The notes under the pieces were generated by a model that was not told the DNA's origin, did not search any database, and saw nothing but the letters and a program-made list of their open reading frames with translations. A program made the translations under genes and the position numbers. From the NCBI GenBank assembly GCA_963664845.1, contig OY761615.1, positions 1 to 64,000 of the forward strand: DNA of 64,000 bases. The letters are read 5' to 3'. Within the stretch, counting starts at the first letter, position 1; each line of letters begins with the position of its first letter. This stretch comes from CAIYTF01 sp963664845 (GTDB taxonomy: Bacteria > Bacteroidota > Ignavibacteria > Ignavibacteriales > Ignavibacteriaceae). Shown piece by piece: positions 62,920 to 64,000 of this stretch.

Positions 62920-62959
62920 CCATAAGAGCCAAGACACGGCTCGTTTTACTTTACGTTTT

Positions 62960-64000
62960 TTATTCCTGAACTTGCAAGACCGGCGCGGTAATTACTTTTA
63001 CCGGCCTTGCGACAATTCGTGGTGTTTTTGCACCAATAAATTTATAGGCATTGTTATCGCAGATCAATAAATCGTTGTTATCAACATAAAGAGTGCCGTC
63101 CAAGTCTGTTTTTACGTATCCGGATACAAATTTGAAAGCGTCGTTATCAATGAGAAGAAGGTCATTATTATCTATGAACAGCGATTGATCAACATCACCA
63201 CTGTACAGACACCATTTTGATCCCTTTTGAATCATGTTTGAACTATACGCCTGTGTTGCAGCAGTGGTAAAATCATAATTCGTTGGTGAGCCTGAGTTAA
63301 ACACAATTCCGGCCCCACTCCAGGTTTGTACAACGGCACTTCCTTTAATGTAAAGATAATAAGTACCACCCGGAGCGTGTGAAAATGTCGCCGTTCCGGT
63401 ATAGTTTGCAGGATCGATTATAATTGCTGCAGAATCAGCATCAGCAAAGGTGGTAGTATTTGCCAGATACGCTTTAAGTGTATCCGTTCGCGAAAGGTTA
63501 CCGGAACCGCTAAAATATCCCTCGGGGATTAGGGTAATTAAAGCTGTAATAACCGGATTCATAAATGAGATTTCTCCGGCACTGATGTCTCCAAAACCGG
63601 TTAGACCTGTTGCCACTATTTGATGCGTACCGGCGTTCACGCCGCCCAAACTTGACCAGACGCTGCCATTGTACAACCCACCATATAAATTAGCCTCGGT
63701 TCCATTAACATCTGCTAAAACATATGTTGCGGTTACGTTGCCAGCTAAGCCAGTGATACCGGTTGACGAGAGTGTCCAATAACGGTTAAGGTAATCCGTT
63801 CCACTGCCATTAGCAGTGTGTTTAGCGTTTATCACTTTTGCATTAATCGCTGCGGATGCAAGACTACCTGCCGTTATCGAAACTGAAACCGGTGAATAAT
63901 CGTTTGTTACTGTATTATCACCTATCGGGAAGGTGAAGGTATAAGGCAAACTTGTTGCATCGTCCAAAAGCTTAACAAGACTGCCGCTACCATTTGTTAC
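62960..64000 (-). CDS. C-terminal part of a giant secreted protein with dockerin-like repeats, 5' end beyond window
   Basis: The frame is open to the right edge, so the N-terminus is missing. The visible 346 or so codons begin NGSGSLVKLLDDATSLPYTF and are clearly homologous to the last part of the 1842-residue protein: FPIGDNTVTNDYSPVSVSI, AKHTANGSGTDYLNRYW, IPEGYFSGSGNLSRTDTLKAYL, MIQKGSKWCLYSGDVDQS. It ends with the same pair of Ca-binding EF-loop-like repeats (DVDQSLFIDNNDLLLIDND and DLDGTLYVDNNDLLICDNN) and a short Pro/Val tail. There is no YPNPFNP sorting domain. The two proteins may share a C-terminal anchoring or assembly mechanism. Confidence 0.85.
   Translation of the reverse strand, partial: VTNGSGSLVKLLDDATSLPYTFTFPIGDNTVTNDYSPVSVSITAGSLASAAINAKVINAKHTANGSGTDYLNRYWTLSSTGITGLAGNVTATYVLADVNGTEANLYGGLYNGSVWSSLGGVNAGTHQIVATGLTGFGDISAGEISFMNPVITALITLIPEGYFSGSGNLSRTDTLKAYLANTTTFADADSAAIIIDPANYTGTATFSHAPGGTYYLYIKGSAVVQTWSGAGIVFNSGSPTNYDFTTAATQAYSSNMIQKGSKWCLYSGDVDQSLFIDNNDLLLIDNDAFKFVSGYVKTDLDGTLYVDNNDLLICDNNAYKFIGAKTPRIVARPVKVITAPVLQVQE

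Overview
The window looks like chromosomal DNA from a Gram-negative member of the Bacteroidota/Chlorobiota/Ignavibacteriota (FCB) group, most likely an Ignavibacteria-type organism. The evidence is: several secreted proteins ending in type IX secretion (T9SS) C-terminal sorting domains with the YPNPFNP signature, a TonB-dependent receptor with a carboxypeptidase-regulatory N-domain, PorV/FadL-like outer-membrane barrels, SUMF1-type lipoproteins, moderate GC content, and a mixture of clear Shine-Dalgarno sites with AT-rich leaders. No rRNA, tRNA, insertion sequence, phage gene or CRISPR array was seen.

Layout. (1) 1-8.4 kb: large secreted adhesin/glycan-lyase-like proteins, incomplete at the left edge. 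(2) 8.6-22.5 kb: a uronate-polysaccharide locus, all on the minus strand. It holds four tandem PF05426 (alginate/glucuronan lyase-type) paralogues, a GH88-GH2 fusion, a KduD-like SDR, a FadR-type regulator, 6-phosphogluconate dehydrogenase and a LarA-type nickel-pincer epimerase/racemase. An orphan T9SS sorting-domain remnant lies between two lyases. (3) 22.7-35.7 kb: two T9SS proteins, then a five-gene operon (SUMF1-like lipoprotein, TonB receptor, T9SS-like secreted protein, PorV-like barrel, FadL-like barrel) with a long leader and a good sigma-70-type promoter. (4) 36-42.8 kb: housekeeping and orphan genes (CheY-like receiver, secreted zincin, DUF116, HEAT-like protein, DEAD-box helicase, DUF1003). 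(5) 43-45.6 kb: pgsB-pgsC-pgsW, for poly-gamma-glutamate (PGA) synthesis. (6) 45.7-59.7 kb: a convergent eleven-gene operon of secreted or envelope proteins. These are gamma-glutamyltransferase, an N-formylglutamate-amidohydrolase-like protein, a DUF6305 protein, an M14/AstE-type peptidase, a T9SS G8-like protein, an exported glutamate racemase, a 48-residue two-TM protein, a DctM-like permease, an outer-membrane barrel, a propeller lipoprotein and an unrecognised T9SS-sorted putative hydrolase. (7) 59.9-62.8 kb: a divergent histidine kinase and NtrC-type sigma-54 activator. (8) 62.9 kb to the right edge: a paralogue of the large left-hand protein, with a dockerin-like C-terminus.

The most interesting unit is 43-62.8 kb. 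A canonical sigma-54 (-24/-12) promoter lies on each strand of the intergenic region between the kinase gene and the eleven-gene operon, with two perfect inverted repeats between them at typical enhancer distance. I infer a sigma-54-controlled PGA (or gamma-glutamyl polymer) utilisation or turnover locus: cell-surface hydrolysis, outer-membrane passage, periplasmic release and racemisation of glutamate, then uptake. It sits tail to tail with PGA synthesis genes, and the two converge on a shared hairpin terminator.
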